From assembly GCF_000069785.1 (NCBI RefSeq), contig NC_010528.1, positions 992,001 through 1,056,000 on the forward strand: a stretch of 64,000 nucleotides of DNA. Reading direction: 5' to 3'. This DNA comes from Cupriavidus taiwanensis LMG 19424. GTDB lineage: Bacteria > Pseudomonadota > Gammaproteobacteria > Burkholderiales > Burkholderiaceae. Positions 10,356-20,095 of this stretch are shown piece by piece (the stretch's first letter is position 1; each line of letters opens with the position of its first letter). Below the pieces are notes generated by a model, which was given only the letters and a program-made list of their open reading frames with translations, had not been told where the DNA came from and ran no database searches. A program made the translations under genes and the position numbers.

Positions 10356-13067
10356 TCAGCCGGCCAGCGCCTTGCCGACGATCTCGCGTACGTCGCGCGA
10401 CAGCGTGCTGCAGGCGGCGACGCGTTCCAGCTCGGCGCGCATGCGGTCGCGCAGCGCCAGTTCGTACTTCTGCCAGCGGTCCATCACCCGCGCCAGGCGC
10501 GCCGCCACTTGCGGGTTGATGGCGTCCAGCGCCAGCACCTGGTCGGCCCAGAAGCGGTAGCCCGAACCATCCTCGGCATGGAACTGCGCCGGGTTGCCGG
10601 AGCAGAAGCTGAAGATCAGGGAGCGCGCGCGGTTGGGGTTGCGCAGGTTGAAGGCGGGATGCTCCATCAGCGCGCGCACGGTGTCGATGGTGCGCTTGCC
10701 GGCGTGCGGGCCGCCCGGCTGCGGGCCGACGCTGCCGCGCTGCATGCCTTGCAGCGAGAACCACTTGTCGATCACCAGCGCGTCGCCTTCGAAGCGTTGG
10801 TAGAAGTCCGCCAGCGCATGCTCGCGGCCGGGGGCGAAGCTGTTGACCAGCGCCGACAGCGCGGCGAAGCGGTCGGTCATGTTGTCGGCATTCTGGTATT
10901 GCTGGTCGGCCAGCGCCTGCATCGCGGGGTCGCCGCTGTCGGCGAGGTAGCCGAGCGCGAGGTTGCGCAGCGCGCGCTTCGCCGCCGAGGCGGCATCGGG
11001 CGAATACGGACCTGGCGTGGCATTGGCTTCGTAGGCGGCGAGCCAGTCCGCCTGCAGCGCGCGCGCCAGTCCTTCGCGCATGAACTGGCGAGCGCGGTGG
11101 ATGGCGGCGGGGTCGGCCACGCCCATGCGCTCGGCCAGGTAGGCTTCGGCGGGCAGCACCAGGGCTTGCTCGCGGAAGGCGGGGTTGAGCGTGTCGTCGG
11201 TCAGCACCGCGCGCATGGCGCGCACCAGCGCCGGGTCGAGCGTGAGCTCGCGCCCGGCCTGCACATCGGCCACCAACTGCAGCAGCGCGCGCGTGGCCAG
11301 GCGCTGGCCGGCTTCCCAGCGGTTGAAGGCGTCGCTGTCGTGCGACAGCTGGAAGGTCAGCTGCGCGTCGGTGTACTCGGCATCGACGATTACCGGCGCG
11401 GAGAAATTGCGCAGCAGCGACGGCAGCGGGGCCTCGGCACCGCGCGGCAGGTTGATAAAGCGGAAGCTCTGCTCGGCCTGCGTGAAGTCGAGCACGCGCG
11501 TGGTGCCGGCGGGCGCGCTTTCGCCCTCGAGCTGCAGCGGCAGGTCCTTGCCGTCGGCGCCCAGCAGGCCGATCGCGAACGGGATATGGAACGGCTGCTT
11601 TTCGGGCGTGCCGGCGCGGGTCTCGATGCCGACCTTGGGGCAGCGCTGCGACAGCGTCAGCGTCAGGCTGCCATCGTCGGCGTTCCACGCGGTGCGCGTG
11701 GTCACCACCGGCGTGCCGGCCTGGCTGTACCAGAGCCCGAACTGGGTCAGGTCGCGGCCGTTGGCATCGGCCATGGCGGCGCGGAAATCGTCGCAGGTCA
11801 CGGCCTGCCCGTCATGGCGCTGGAAGTACAGGTCCATGCCCTTGCGGAAGCCGTCGCGGCCCAGCAGGGTCTGGTACATGCGCACGACCTCGGCGCCTTT
11901 CTCGTACACCGTGACGGTGTAGAAGTTGTTGATCTCTTCGTAGCTGTCGGGGCGCACCGGATGCGCCATCGGGCCGGCGTCCTCGGGGAACTGCACCTGG
12001 CGCAGCACGCGCACGTCCTCGATGCGCTTGACCGCGCGGCCCGACTCGGAGCCCATCATGTCGGCCGAGAACTCCTGGTCGCGGAACACCGTCAGGCCTT
12101 CCTTCAGCGACAGCTGGAACCAGTCGCGGCAGGTCACGCGGTTGCCGGTCCAGTTGTGGAAGTACTCATGGCCGACCACCGCCTCGATATTGGCGAAATC
12201 CGTGTCGGTCGCGGTTTCCGCATTGGCCAGCACATACTTGGTGTTGAAGATGTTCAGGCCCTTGTTCTCCATTGCGCCCATGTTGAAGTCGCCCACGGCG
12301 ACGATCATGAAGCGGTCGAGGTCGAGCTCCAGGCCGAAGCGCTGCTCGTCCCAGCGGATCGAATGGATCAGCGAATCCATCGCGTGGCGGGTCTTGTCGA
12401 GGTCGCGCGGCTCGACCCACACCTGCAGCAGCTTGTCCTTGCCCGAAGCCGACTGGATCCGCTCCTCGATGCATTCGAGCTTGCCCGCGACCAGCGCGAA
12501 CAGGTAGGACGGCTTGGGGAACGGGTCTTCCCACACGGCTTCGTGACGGCCATCGGGCAGTTCGCGCTGGCTGGCCAGGTTGCCGTTGGACAGCAGCACC
12601 GGATAGGCGGCGCGGTCCGCGCGCAGCGTGACGCGGTAGGTCGCCATCACGTCGGGGCGGTCCAGGAAGTAGGTGATGCGGCGGAAGCCCTCGGCCTCGC
12701 ACTGGGTGAAGAAATTGCCGTTGGACACATAAAGGCCCGACAGCGAGGTATTGGCCGCGGGCTGGCACGCGGTGGTGATTTCCAGCGTGCCCTGCGCCGG
12801 CAGGCCGGGCAGCGTCAGCGTGCCGCCGTCCTGGGTGGCGTTGGCCACGGGCTTGCCGTCCAGGCTGACGCCGATCAGTTCGAGGTCTTCGCCGGCCAGC
12901 ACCAGCGGCGCGTCGGGGGCGCCGGCTACGCGCGCAAAGCGCAGCGTGCTGGTGACCACGGTGCGCTGGGGATCGAGCTCGAGCACCAGCGCGGCGTGGT
13001 CGATGGCGAACGGGGGCGGGGTATAGTCCTTGCGATAGACGGTAACGGGCGTGTCGGTGCGCAGCAT
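10356..13067 (-). CDS. pepN: Aminopeptidase N
   Basis: M1-family zinc aminopeptidase that removes N-terminal residues from peptides in the cytoplasm. The 903-residue product shows the exopeptidase motif GAMEN (NMGAMENKGLNIFN) and the zinc motif HEYFHNWTGNRV (HExxH), with the downstream zinc ligand Glu in KEGLTVFRDQEF. The length fits the 870-900 usual for PepN. The start at 13067 (MLRTDTPVTVYRKDY) is chosen because AGGA stands seven bases upstream; the open frame extends 20 codons further, but that part is unlike PepN. A TACAAT -10 element near 13148-13153 on the minus strand is a plausible promoter. Confidence 0.95.
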   Translation of the reverse strand: MLRTDTPVTVYRKDYTPPPFAIDHAALVLELDPQRTVVTSTLRFARVAGAPDAPLVLAGEDLELIGVSLDGKPVANATQDGGTLTLPGLPAQGTLEITTACQPAANTSLSGLYVSNGNFFTQCEAEGFRRITYFLDRPDVMATYRVTLRADRAAYPVLLSNGNLASQRELPDGRHEAVWEDPFPKPSYLFALVAGKLECIEERIQSASGKDKLLQVWVEPRDLDKTRHAMDSLIHSIRWDEQRFGLELDLDRFMIVAVGDFNMGAMENKGLNIFNTKYVLANAETATDTDFANIEAVVGHEYFHNWTGNRVTCRDWFQLSLKEGLTVFRDQEFSADMMGSESGRAVKRIEDVRVLRQVQFPEDAGPMAHPVRPDSYEEINNFYTVTVYEKGAEVVRMYQTLLGRDGFRKGMDLYFQRHDGQAVTCDDFRAAMADANGRDLTQFGLWYSQAGTPVVTTRTAWNADDGSLTLTLSQRCPKVGIETRAGTPEKQPFHIPFAIGLLGADGKDLPLQLEGESAPAGTTRVLDFTQAEQSFRFINLPRGAEAPLPSLLRNFSAPVIVDAEYTDAQLTFQLSHDSDAFNRWEAGQRLATRALLQLVADVQAGRELTLDPALVRAMRAVLTDDTLNPAFREQALVLPAEAYLAERMGVADPAAIHRARQFMREGLARALQADWLAAYEANATPGPYSPDAASAAKRALRNLALGYLADSGDPAMQALADQQYQNADNMTDRFAALSALVNSFAPGREHALADFYQRFEGDALVIDKWFSLQGMQRGSVGPQPGGPHAGKRTIDTVRALMEHPAFNLRNPNRARSLIFSFCSGNPAQFHAEDGSGYRFWADQVLALDAINPQVAARLARVMDRWQKYELALRDRMRAELERVAACSTLSRDVREIVGKALAG

Positions 13068-13272
13068 GGAGGAATCCTGTCTTCGGAAGACCGTTGGGAG
13101 AGGGAGCGGCCAGGCGCGTGCAAGCAAGGCATGGCGCTGAAGTCCTCATTGTAGCCAAGGGTCGGGGCGCGGTCTGACGGGCGCCGCACCAAGCGGCACC
13201 GGGGAATTCCGCGTCATCGGCGTGGTCTCAGAGACACGCAGGGTTTCACTGACAGAAGAGCGAGGTAGCACT

Positions 13273-13977
13273 ATGTGGCAGCGCGCAGGCGGTGTCGGCA
13301 ATGACGGGGCAGCGGGCCGGTGGCCGGGGTTGCGCACGATGTGGGGCGCGCTGGCGCTGCTGGGGGCACTGCTGCTGACCGGGTGCGCCAGCACCGTGAC
13401 CACCGATGTCACGGCGTTCCGCCAGCCCGGCTGGCAGAACGACGCGCCGCGCACCTACAGTTTCGAGCGCAGCGCCGAGCAGGCGGCCCAGCTCGACCGG
13501 CAGACCTATGAACAGTGGCTGGCGGCGGCGCTGGCGGGCGTCGGCTTCGAGCAGGTGCCAGCGCGGCAGGCGCGCTATCTCGTCAGCATGGACTATGACT
13601 CGGCGCCTGGCCTGGTGCGGGTGGCCGAAACGGTCTACCCGGACCCGTGGTACGGCCCCTGGGGGCCTTACTGGGGACCTTACTGGGGCCCGGGCTACTA
13701 CCGCCCGTGGGGGCCGTGGGGCCCGTGGGGTCCGGGCTACTGGCCGCCGCAGACGGTGGTGCGCGACGTGCCGGTGACGTTCTCCAGCCTGCGGGTGTAT
13801 TTCAAGGACGTGGCCAGCGGCAAGCGCGTCTGGCAAGTCACCGCGCAGAACCAGGCCGAGAACGCCAGCCTGCCGGCGATGATGCCGTACCTGATCCGCA
13901 GCGCTTTCACTGATTTTCCCTCCGCCAGCGGCCGTCCGCGCCGCGTGACGCTGGAAGTGGAAAAAAACGCCAAATAG
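13273..13977 (+). CDS. DUF4136 family lipoprotein with Trp/Gly/Pro repeats
   Basis: Predicted outer-membrane lipoprotein of unknown role. From the ATG at 13273 (GAGG eight bases upstream) the product is 234 residues with a signal peptide and lipobox LLLTGC, so lipidation is expected at that Cys. The conserved part resembles DUF4136 (YSFERSAEQAAQLD..., LPAMMPYLIRSAFTDFP). In the middle is a striking low-complexity stretch encoded at about 13642-13752, built of WGP/YWGP/WYGP units. Transcribed divergently from pepN. Function cannot be inferred from the neighbours. Confidence 0.85.
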   Translation: MWQRAGGVGNDGAAGRWPGLRTMWGALALLGALLLTGCASTVTTDVTAFRQPGWQNDAPRTYSFERSAEQAAQLDRQTYEQWLAAALAGVGFEQVPARQARYLVSMDYDSAPGLVRVAETVYPDPWYGPWGPYWGPYWGPGYYRPWGPWGPWGPGYWPPQTVVRDVPVTFSSLRVYFKDVASGKRVWQVTAQNQAENASLPAMMPYLIRSAFTDFPSASGRPRRVTLEVEKNAK

Positions 13978-14041
13978 GCCGGGCGGCGATCGGCCGAGCC
14001 GGGCCGGTCCGGGGACCCGCAGCGCCATGCGTGCGGATGCA

Positions 14042-14061
14042 TGCAGGAGCATGCTTCTGCA
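14042..14061. promoter_or_regulatory. Near-perfect 20-bp palindrome upstream of maeB
   Basis: TGCAGGAGCA followed directly by TGCTTCTGCA is an inverted repeat with one mismatched pair. About 50 bp further on, GCGCAAA (14109-14115) and TTTGCGC (14146-14152) form a second dyad with an inner GCGGCC/GGCCGC pair, and a TAGAAT hexamer at 14165-14170 may be a -10 element. Operator function is a guess. Confidence 0.3.
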
Positions 14062-14316
14062 CCGGCATTGCATACCCAATGGTAAAAGCTGTTTAACGGG
14101 AAGAATCCGCGCAAAATGCGGCCTTCCGGGTGGCCGCGGTGGTACTTTGCGCGGGCGCGTGGGCTAGAATACCTGCTCGATTTTTCCGGCCTGTCTGCCG
14201 GAGTCGTCAGTTTCGCTGCCAGACGTTGTCCTTCGCTGCCGGCTAGTCGCGCGGGCCGGGCCGAACCATGGCGGGAGAGGGGCGCTTCCGGTCCGGGCCA
14301 TTTTCCGGACGAGCCA

Positions 14317-16638
14317 ATGAGCAGCAAGAACAGCGGTGATGCACCGCAACATGCCCCGAACAGTCCTGAAGCGCAGCTGCGCCTCGCCGCGCTGGAATAC
14401 CACCGCAGCCCCACCAAGGGCAAGATCCAGGTCACCGCGACCAAGGCGCTTTCCAACCAGCGCGACCTGTCGCTGGCTTACTCGCCGGGCGTAGCCTATG
14501 CCTGCGAGGAGATCGCCAAGGATCCCGCCACCGCCGCCGAGTACACCTCGCGCGCCAACCTGGTGGCCGTGGTCACCAACGGCACCGCCGTGCTGGGCCT
14601 GGGCGATATCGGCCCGCTGGCGGGCAAGCCGGTGATGGAGGGCAAGGGCTGCCTGTTCAAGAAGTTCGCTGGCATCGACGTGTTCGACATCGAGCTCGAC
14701 GCGCGCGATCCGGACAAGATCGTCGAGATCGTCGCCGCGCTGGAACCGACGCTGGGCGGCGTGAACCTGGAAGACATCAAGGCGCCCGAGTGCTTCTACA
14801 TCGAGCAGAAGCTGCGCGAGCGCATGAACATCCCCGTCTTCCATGACGACCAGCACGGCACCGCCATCATTTCGACGGCAGCGCTGCTGAACGGGCTGAA
14901 GATCGTCGGCAAGGACATTGCCAAGGTGAAGGTCGCCGTATCGGGCGCCGGCGCGGCGGCGATTGCGTGCCTCGACACGATGGTGAGCTTGGGCGTGACG
15001 CGCGAGAACATCTCGGTGGTGGACTCGAAGGGCGTGATCTACGTTGGCCGCGACGCCAACATGGAAGCCAACAAGGCCCGCTACGCGCAGGACACCTCGG
15101 CGCGCACGCTGGCTGACATCGTCAAGGGCGCGGACGTCTTCCTGGGTTGCTCCACCGCCGGCGTGCTGACCGCCGAGATGGTCAAGACCATGGCCGACCA
15201 GCCCATCATCCTGGCGCTGGCCAACCCCGAGCCCGAGATCCGCCCGGAAGTGGCCAAGGCCGCGCGTCCGGACTGCATCATCGCCACCGGCCGTTCGGAC
15301 TACCCGAACCAGGTCAACAACGTGCTGTGCTTCCCGTACATCTTCCGCGGCGCGCTCGATTGCGGCGCCACCAAGATCACGGAAGCGATGAAGCTGGCCT
15401 GCGTGAAGGCCATCGCCGAGCTGGCCGAGGCCGAGCTGAACGACGCCGTGGCGGCGGCCTACGGCGGCCGCGAGCTGAAGTTCGGCCCCGACTACATCAT
15501 CCCGACGCCGTTCGACCAGCGCCTGATCGAGAAGATCGCCCCTGCTGTGGCCAAGGCCGCCGAAGAGTCCGGCGTGGCCACGCGCCCGATCAAGGACCTG
15601 GAAGCGTACCGCCAGCAGCTGTCAACCTACGTCTACCACACCGGCCTGATCATGAAGCCGGTGTTCTCGGCCGCCAAGGCCGCGCCCAAGCGCGTGGCCT
15701 ATGCCGAGGGCGAGGAAGAGCGCGTGCTGCGCGCGGTGCAGTCGGTGGTCGACGAAGGCCTGGCGCGTCCGATCCTGATCGGCCGTCCGCACGTGATCCA
15801 GATGCGCATCGACAAGGCCGGCCTGCGCCTGAAGCCGGGCGTGGACTTCGAGCTGATCAACCCCGAGGATGATCCGCGCTACCGCGCCTACCACGAGGCT
15901 TACCACGCGCTGCGCGGCCGCGACGGCGTGACCCCGGACATGGCCAAGGTGGCGCTGCGCCGCTCCAACACGCTGATCGGCACCATGCTGATGCACATGG
16001 GCGACGCCGACGCGCTGCTGTGCGGCACGGTGGGCCGCTTCGAGGCCCACCTCGAGCACGTGCGCGACGTGATCGGCCTGGCGCCGGGCGCGCATGTGTT
16101 CGCGGCGATGAACGCGCTGATGCTCGAGAAGTACACGCTGTTCATCACCGACACCTTCGTCAACGACGACCCCAGCGCGGAACAGCTGGCGGCCATCACG
16201 CAGCTGGCCGCGGAAGAGATCGCGCGCTTCGGCCTGCAGCCGAAGGTGGCGCTGATGTCGCACTCGATGTTCGGCTCGTCGACGCGCCCGTCGGCGCGCA
16301 AGATGCGCGAAGCCGCGCAGATCCTCGCGCGCGAGGCGCCGCATCTGGAGGTGGAAGGCGAGATGCAGGGCGACGCCGCCCTGGTCGAGGACGTGCGCCG
16401 CCACTTCCTGCCGTCGACCAAGCTGGCCGGCAGCGCCAACCTGCTGGTGATGCCGACGCTGGACGCCGCCAACATTGCCTTCAACCTGCTCAAGATCACG
16501 GGCGGTCAGGGCGTGACGGTGGGTCCGATCCTGCTGGGCGCCGCCAAGCCGGTGCACATCCTGAACCCCCAGGCCACCACGCGCCGGATCGTCAACATGA
16601 CGGCCGTCGCCGTGGCCGAGTGCAACGCGCTGCGCTGA
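14317..16638 (+). CDS. maeB: NADP-dependent malic enzyme (malic enzyme-phosphotransacetylase fusion)
   Basis: Oxidative decarboxylation of malate to pyruvate with NADP+. The 773-residue protein has the two-part MaeB structure: an N-terminal malic enzyme half (residues about 1-430) with [40 protein letters not shown] and the nucleotide fold [15 protein letters not shown], and a C-terminal phosphotransacetylase-like half (about 445-773; [44 protein letters not shown]). In characterised members the second half is regulatory (acetyl-CoA) rather than catalytic. The start at 14317 begins [11 protein letters not shown]; the frame is open further upstream but unlike the family. A strong hairpin terminator follows. 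Confidence 0.95.
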   Translation: MSSKNSGDAPQHAPNSPEAQLRLAALEYHRSPTKGKIQVTATKALSNQRDLSLAYSPGVAYACEEIAKDPATAAEYTSRANLVAVVTNGTAVLGLGDIGPLAGKPVMEGKGCLFKKFAGIDVFDIELDARDPDKIVEIVAALEPTLGGVNLEDIKAPECFYIEQKLRERMNIPVFHDDQHGTAIISTAALLNGLKIVGKDIAKVKVAVSGAGAAAIACLDTMVSLGVTRENISVVDSKGVIYVGRDANMEANKARYAQDTSARTLADIVKGADVFLGCSTAGVLTAEMVKTMADQPIILALANPEPEIRPEVAKAARPDCIIATGRSDYPNQVNNVLCFPYIFRGALDCGATKITEAMKLACVKAIAELAEAELNDAVAAAYGGRELKFGPDYIIPTPFDQRLIEKIAPAVAKAAEESGVATRPIKDLEAYRQQLSTYVYHTGLIMKPVFSAAKAAPKRVAYAEGEEERVLRAVQSVVDEGLARPILIGRPHVIQMRIDKAGLRLKPGVDFELINPEDDPRYRAYHEAYHALRGRDGVTPDMAKVALRRSNTLIGTMLMHMGDADALLCGTVGRFEAHLEHVRDVIGLAPGAHVFAAMNALMLEKYTLFITDTFVNDDPSAEQLAAITQLAAEEIARFGLQPKVALMSHSMFGSSTRPSARKMREAAQILAREAPHLEVEGEMQGDAALVEDVRRHFLPSTKLAGSANLLVMPTLDAANIAFNLLKITGGQGVTVGPILLGAAKPVHILNPQATTRRIVNMTAVAVAECNALR

Positions 16639-16662
16639 TCCGCCGCGCAGCGTCCGCCATGC

Positions 16663-16691
16663 AAAAAGCCGGGTCGACGACCCGGCTTTTT
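16663..16691. terminator. Bidirectional Rho-independent terminator after maeB
   Basis: AAAAA-GCCGGGTC-GAC-GACCCGGC-TTTTT: an 8-bp perfect GC-rich stem with a three-base loop, flanked by A5 and T5, so it can stop transcripts from both sides (maeB and the minus-strand gene at 16742-16987). Confidence 0.9.
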
Positions 16692-16741
16692 GTTTGTTGC
16701 CCCGCCGCATCCGCGCGAAGAGGGGGCGGTTGACATGGTGG

Positions 16742-16987
16742 CTATTGCAGCACGTTGTACTGCTCGCGCATGACGACGATGATCGATTTTGCCGCTGCGA
16801 GCTGATGGCCCAGGTTGTCGACGGACTCCTGCGGGAAATCGACTTCGGCGCTCCAGTTGCAACCGGTATGGTCAGGCTGGTGCATTCGCACCGCGTGCAG
16901 CTCGCATTCGCCGCACTCGGGGTTGTTGTCGAGGCACTGGTTCAGGATGGCCATCAGTTCCGAACGGGTCTTCGCGTATCGCCGCAT
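16742..16987 (-). CDS. Small conserved Cys-rich protein, function unknown
   Basis: 81 residues, probably cytoplasmic, no signal or membrane segment. Cys18, Cys25, Cys28 and Cys43 with nearby His residues (PECGECELHAVRMHQ) could bind a metal, but the spacing matches no family I recognise. A GAGG ribosome site precedes the ATG and the gene ends at the shared maeB terminator, which supports a real gene. Its codon use is less GC3-rich than its neighbours' (for example AAA, ATT and GTA codons). It stands alone between maeB and the porin. Confidence 0.6.
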   Translation of the reverse strand: MRRYAKTRSELMAILNQCLDNNPECGECELHAVRMHQPDHTGCNWSAEVDFPQESVDNLGHQLAAAKSIIVVMREQYNVLQ

Positions 16988-17171
16988 GTGTCACCTCGCT
17001 GTCATGGTTTTTGAGGCCTGGAACACCAATCTAGGAAGCGCGCCGGGGCCATTCCAATTGAATCCGCCTATGGAGCGGCAGTTTCCCATCTGGCAAACGG
17101 CGACAACGGCGTGCCGCGGTGCAGCATGGCGCAGCCGGGGTGGGTGGCGCGCGCGTCGCCCCGCGTGCCGT

Positions 17172-17197
17172 AAAAAAAGCCCGCCGAAAGGCGGGCT
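17172..17197 (-). terminator. Rho-independent terminator of the porin gene
   Basis: Minus strand: AGCCCGCC-TTTC-GGCGGGCT followed by a run of seven T. It lies about 30 nt after the porin stop codon. Confidence 0.9.
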
Positions 17198-17226
17198 CCG
17201 GTGCTGCCGGTGACGCGCTCAGCGCA

Positions 17227-18294
17227 TCAGAACTTGTGGCGCACGCCCACGCCGAAGGTATCGCCGTGCTCGATGCCGGTGATCTTGTCGTAGTAGTAGG
17301 CGGCGTACACGTCAGTGCGCTTGGACAGGTTGTAGTCGTAGGCGACGGCAAAGGTATTGCGCTTGAAGTCGCCCAGCGAGTTGTCGACCTTGCCGTAGGC
17401 ATACGAAGCCAGCAGGTTGCCGGCGCCGATGGGCACCGACGCGCCGAACTGGCCGTCGATATGCTTGATGTCGCCGGACGGGGCGGTGGTGGCGCGGGTC
17501 TTGATGTACTGGCCCTGCGCGAACAGCTTGACCACCTTGAAGTCATAGGACAGGCCGATCTGCGCGGCGTCCTGGCGCGACAGGCCGATGTCGGACATGT
17601 CGGTCGGCACGTTGTTGAAGCGGACCTGCTGGTAAGCCACGGTCGCGGCGAACGGGCCGTTGAAGTACAGGACGTTGCCGCCGAACTTCTGCTTGCCCGC
17701 GGCGCCCGGCTGCTCGCCGAAGCCGTAGATGAAGTTGGCGGTCAGGCCGCCGAAGTTCGGCGTGCTGTACACCAGGGAGTTGTTCCAGCCCGAGTCGCCG
17801 ATGATGCCGGGATCGGCGACGGCGCCGCTGACCGCGCCGAAGTAGGTGTGGAAGATCGTCGGCGAGAACACGTACGAGTCGACCAGCGGGTTGAACAGGA
17901 TGGTCGAAATGAAGTACGGCGTGGTGTTGCGGCCCAGCTTGATGGTGCCGGCCTTGTCGTTCTGCAGGCCGACATAGGCATTGCGGCTGAACATCGAGTC
18001 GCCGTTGAAGCGGCCGCTGTTGCCGCTGTCGGTACGGAAAAAGCCGTTCAGGTCGAAGATGGCCTTGGTGCCGCCACCCAGGTCTTCGGTACCCTTGATG
18101 CCCCAGTAAGACGTCTGCATGCCCCCCGAATTGGCCACCCATGCGCGCTCGCCCGAGCCCGGGCTCTTCACGCCGCCGACGAACATGTCAGCCTGGCCGT
18201 ACAGCGTGACGCTGGACTGGGCCATGGCCGCGCCGGAAAAAAGGGTAGCCGCTACTGCCGCCAGCTTGAGCGCCGGCTTGTACTGCTTCTGCAT
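17227..18294 (-). CDS. General trimeric porin (Gram-negative porin, OmpC/Omp32-like)
   Basis: Outer-membrane diffusion channel of the betaproteobacterial porin family. The 355-residue precursor starts MQKQYKPALKLAAVAATLF with a signal peptide cleaved after SGAAMAQ, then SVTLYGQADMFVGGV, the typical first strand of this family; FDLNGFF..., SRNAYVGL and the C-terminal Phe (GVGVRHKF) also fit. GGAGG precedes the ATG at 18294. It has its own terminator and stands alone between the small gene and uraD, both on the same strand. Ion selectivity cannot be told from sequence. Confidence 0.93.
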   Translation of the reverse strand: MQKQYKPALKLAAVAATLFSGAAMAQSSVTLYGQADMFVGGVKSPGSGERAWVANSGGMQTSYWGIKGTEDLGGGTKAIFDLNGFFRTDSGNSGRFNGDSMFSRNAYVGLQNDKAGTIKLGRNTTPYFISTILFNPLVDSYVFSPTIFHTYFGAVSGAVADPGIIGDSGWNNSLVYSTPNFGGLTANFIYGFGEQPGAAGKQKFGGNVLYFNGPFAATVAYQQVRFNNVPTDMSDIGLSRQDAAQIGLSYDFKVVKLFAQGQYIKTRATTAPSGDIKHIDGQFGASVPIGAGNLLASYAYGKVDNSLGDFKRNTFAVAYDYNLSKRTDVYAAYYYDKITGIEHGDTFGVGVRHKF

Positions 18295-18474
18295 TGTTAG
18301 ACCTCCGTGGTTTTGATCCTGCTTGGAACGTTGTGTACTGGGTCCCTGACGGGTTCTTGTAATGTCTTTGTGCTCTTGTTCGTGCCGCCTGGCCTGGGCT
18401 CGGTGTGGTGTTGCATGGGGGGCCGGCGGCATCGGGGTACAGCGTTTTTTGTTATACAGGTGACGCTTTTTTTC

Positions 18475-18993
18475 TCAGGCGGATACTAAGTCGTCAAGAC
18501 GGAACTGTGCAATGCGATGGATCTGGTTGATGCAAGTTTGCAACTCTTGCTGCGGCGTGTTTTCAATGCGGCGCGCGAACTCGGCGATGATGCCGTGACG
18601 GTCGTAGCCGCGCACCGCCAGGATGAACGGGAAGCCGAACTTCTGGTTGTACGCCGCGTTGAGCGACTGCAGGCGGTCGAATTCCTCGGGCGTGCACTGG
18701 TTCAGGCCGGCACCGCTTTGCTCGCGCGTCGACTCGGCAGTCAGCTCGCCGCGCACGGCGGCCTTGCCGGCCAGCTCCGGGTGGGCGCGCACCAGCTTGA
18801 GCTGCGCCGCCTCGCCGGCCTGGTCGACGGCCTGGCGCAGTGCCTGCGCCAGCGCGGCGCCATCGGCAAAGGGCCGTTGCGCGGCGGCGGCCTCGGCAAA
18901 CCACGGCGAATGTTCGTAGATGCCGCCCAGCACCTGCACGAATTCGGCGACCGGCATGGTGTTGAGTTGGGCGATGGTGTAGGTCTGGCTCAT
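18475..18993 (-). CDS. uraD: OHCU decarboxylase (2-oxo-4-hydroxy-4-carboxy-5-ureidoimidazoline decarboxylase)
   Basis: Last step of urate oxidation: converts OHCU to (S)-allantoin. The 172-residue protein carries family features: the N-terminal LNTMPVAEFVQVLGGIYEHSPWFAE with the catalytic-type His, LVRAHPELAGK, and FDRLQSLNAAYNQKFGFPFI near the C-terminal third, ending EFARRIENTPQQELQTCI..IA. The start codon overlaps the stop of puuE by 4 nt, so the two are translationally coupled. Together with uraH (plus strand) and puuD it completes the urate to allantoin pathway. Confidence 0.95.
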   Translation of the reverse strand: MSQTYTIAQLNTMPVAEFVQVLGGIYEHSPWFAEAAAAQRPFADGAALAQALRQAVDQAGEAAQLKLVRAHPELAGKAAVRGELTAESTREQSGAGLNQCTPEEFDRLQSLNAAYNQKFGFPFILAVRGYDRHGIIAEFARRIENTPQQELQTCINQIHRIAQFRLDDLVSA

Positions 18994-19940
18994 GCTTGAT
19001 TCCGGGGAGTGTAGGGATGGGTGGCGGCCCAGTGCCGGGCGATATCGACACGGCGGCAGATCCACACCTTGTCGTGTCCCTGCACGTAGTCGAGGAAGCG
19101 CTGCAGCGCGCGGAAGCGGCCCGGGCGCCCGAGCAGGCGGCAGTGCATGCCGATCGACAGCATCTTGGGGCTGTCCTGGCCGCTCGGGTCGCCTTCTTCA
19201 TACAGCACGTCGAACGCATCCTTCAGGTACTGGAAGAACTGCTCGCCGGTGTTGAAGCCCTGCGGCGTGGCGAAGCGCATGTCGTTCGAGTCCAGCGTGT
19301 ACGGCACCACCAGGTGCGGCTTTTTCTCGCCACCGGTGACTTCCACTTCGGTCCAGAAGGGCAGGTCGTCGCCGTAGTAGTCGGAGTCGTACAGGAAGCC
19401 GCCATGCTCGACCACCAGGCGGCGCGTGTTGGGGCTGTCGCGGCCGGTGTACCAGCCCAGCGGCAGCTCGCCGGTCAGGTCCTTGATGATCTGCATGCCG
19501 ATGCGCATGTGCTCGCGCTCGGTGGCTTCGTCGATGTTCTGGTAGTGAATCCAGCGCCAGCCGTGGCAGGCGATCTCGTGGCCCAGCTCGACGAAGGCGC
19601 GCGTCAGTTCCGGATGGCGCTGCAGCGCCATCGACACGCCGAAGATGGTCAGCGGCAGGCCGCGCTTCTCGAACTCGCGCAGGATGCGCCAGACGCCGGC
19701 GCGCGAGCCGTACTCGTAGATGCCCTCCATGCTCATGTGGCGGTCGGGGTAGGCCGCGGCGCCGACGATCTCGGAGAGGAACTGCTCGGAGGCGGCATCG
19801 CCGTGCAGCACGCAGTTTTCGCCGCCTTCTTCGTAGTTGAGCACGAACTGCAGCGCGACGCGCGCGCCGCCGGGCCAGCGGGCGTGCGGCGGGCGGGCGC
19901 CGTAACCGATGAGATCGCGTGGATAGTTATCGTTTGTCAT
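18990..19940 (-). CDS. puuE: Allantoinase PuuE (polysaccharide deacetylase family)
   Basis: Hydrolyses allantoin to allantoate. The 316-residue protein has the PuuE signature start PRDLIGYGARPPHARWPGGARVAL in its first 30 residues (quoted in parts: LIGYGARPPHARWPGG, VALQFVLNYEEGGENCV), and a NodB-like deacetylase fold with GHEIACHGWRWI and TGRDSPNTRRL. It is cofactor-independent in its family, unlike the zinc AllB type. It overlaps uraD by 4 nt; the permease gene lies 155 nt upstream on the same strand. No allantoicase or ureidoglycolate enzyme is in the window. Confidence 0.95.
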   Translation of the reverse strand: MTNDNYPRDLIGYGARPPHARWPGGARVALQFVLNYEEGGENCVLHGDAASEQFLSEIVGAAAYPDRHMSMEGIYEYGSRAGVWRILREFEKRGLPLTIFGVSMALQRHPELTRAFVELGHEIACHGWRWIHYQNIDEATEREHMRIGMQIIKDLTGELPLGWYTGRDSPNTRRLVVEHGGFLYDSDYYGDDLPFWTEVEVTGGEKKPHLVVPYTLDSNDMRFATPQGFNTGEQFFQYLKDAFDVLYEEGDPSGQDSPKMLSIGMHCRLLGRPGRFRALQRFLDYVQGHDKVWICRRVDIARHWAATHPYTPRNQA

Positions 19941-20095
19941 GTGTCGTTGCTTGCTTCAGGAAACCACCCGGCACCGCCGTCCCGCCGCAGGCGCCGACCG
20001 TCATGCAATGAACATGCCAGTCGTGCCGGCGGCGGCACCGGTCTGCATCCAGGGCCGGATCCTTCCGGGCCGGCCCTGCGTTGCCGGTACTTCGA

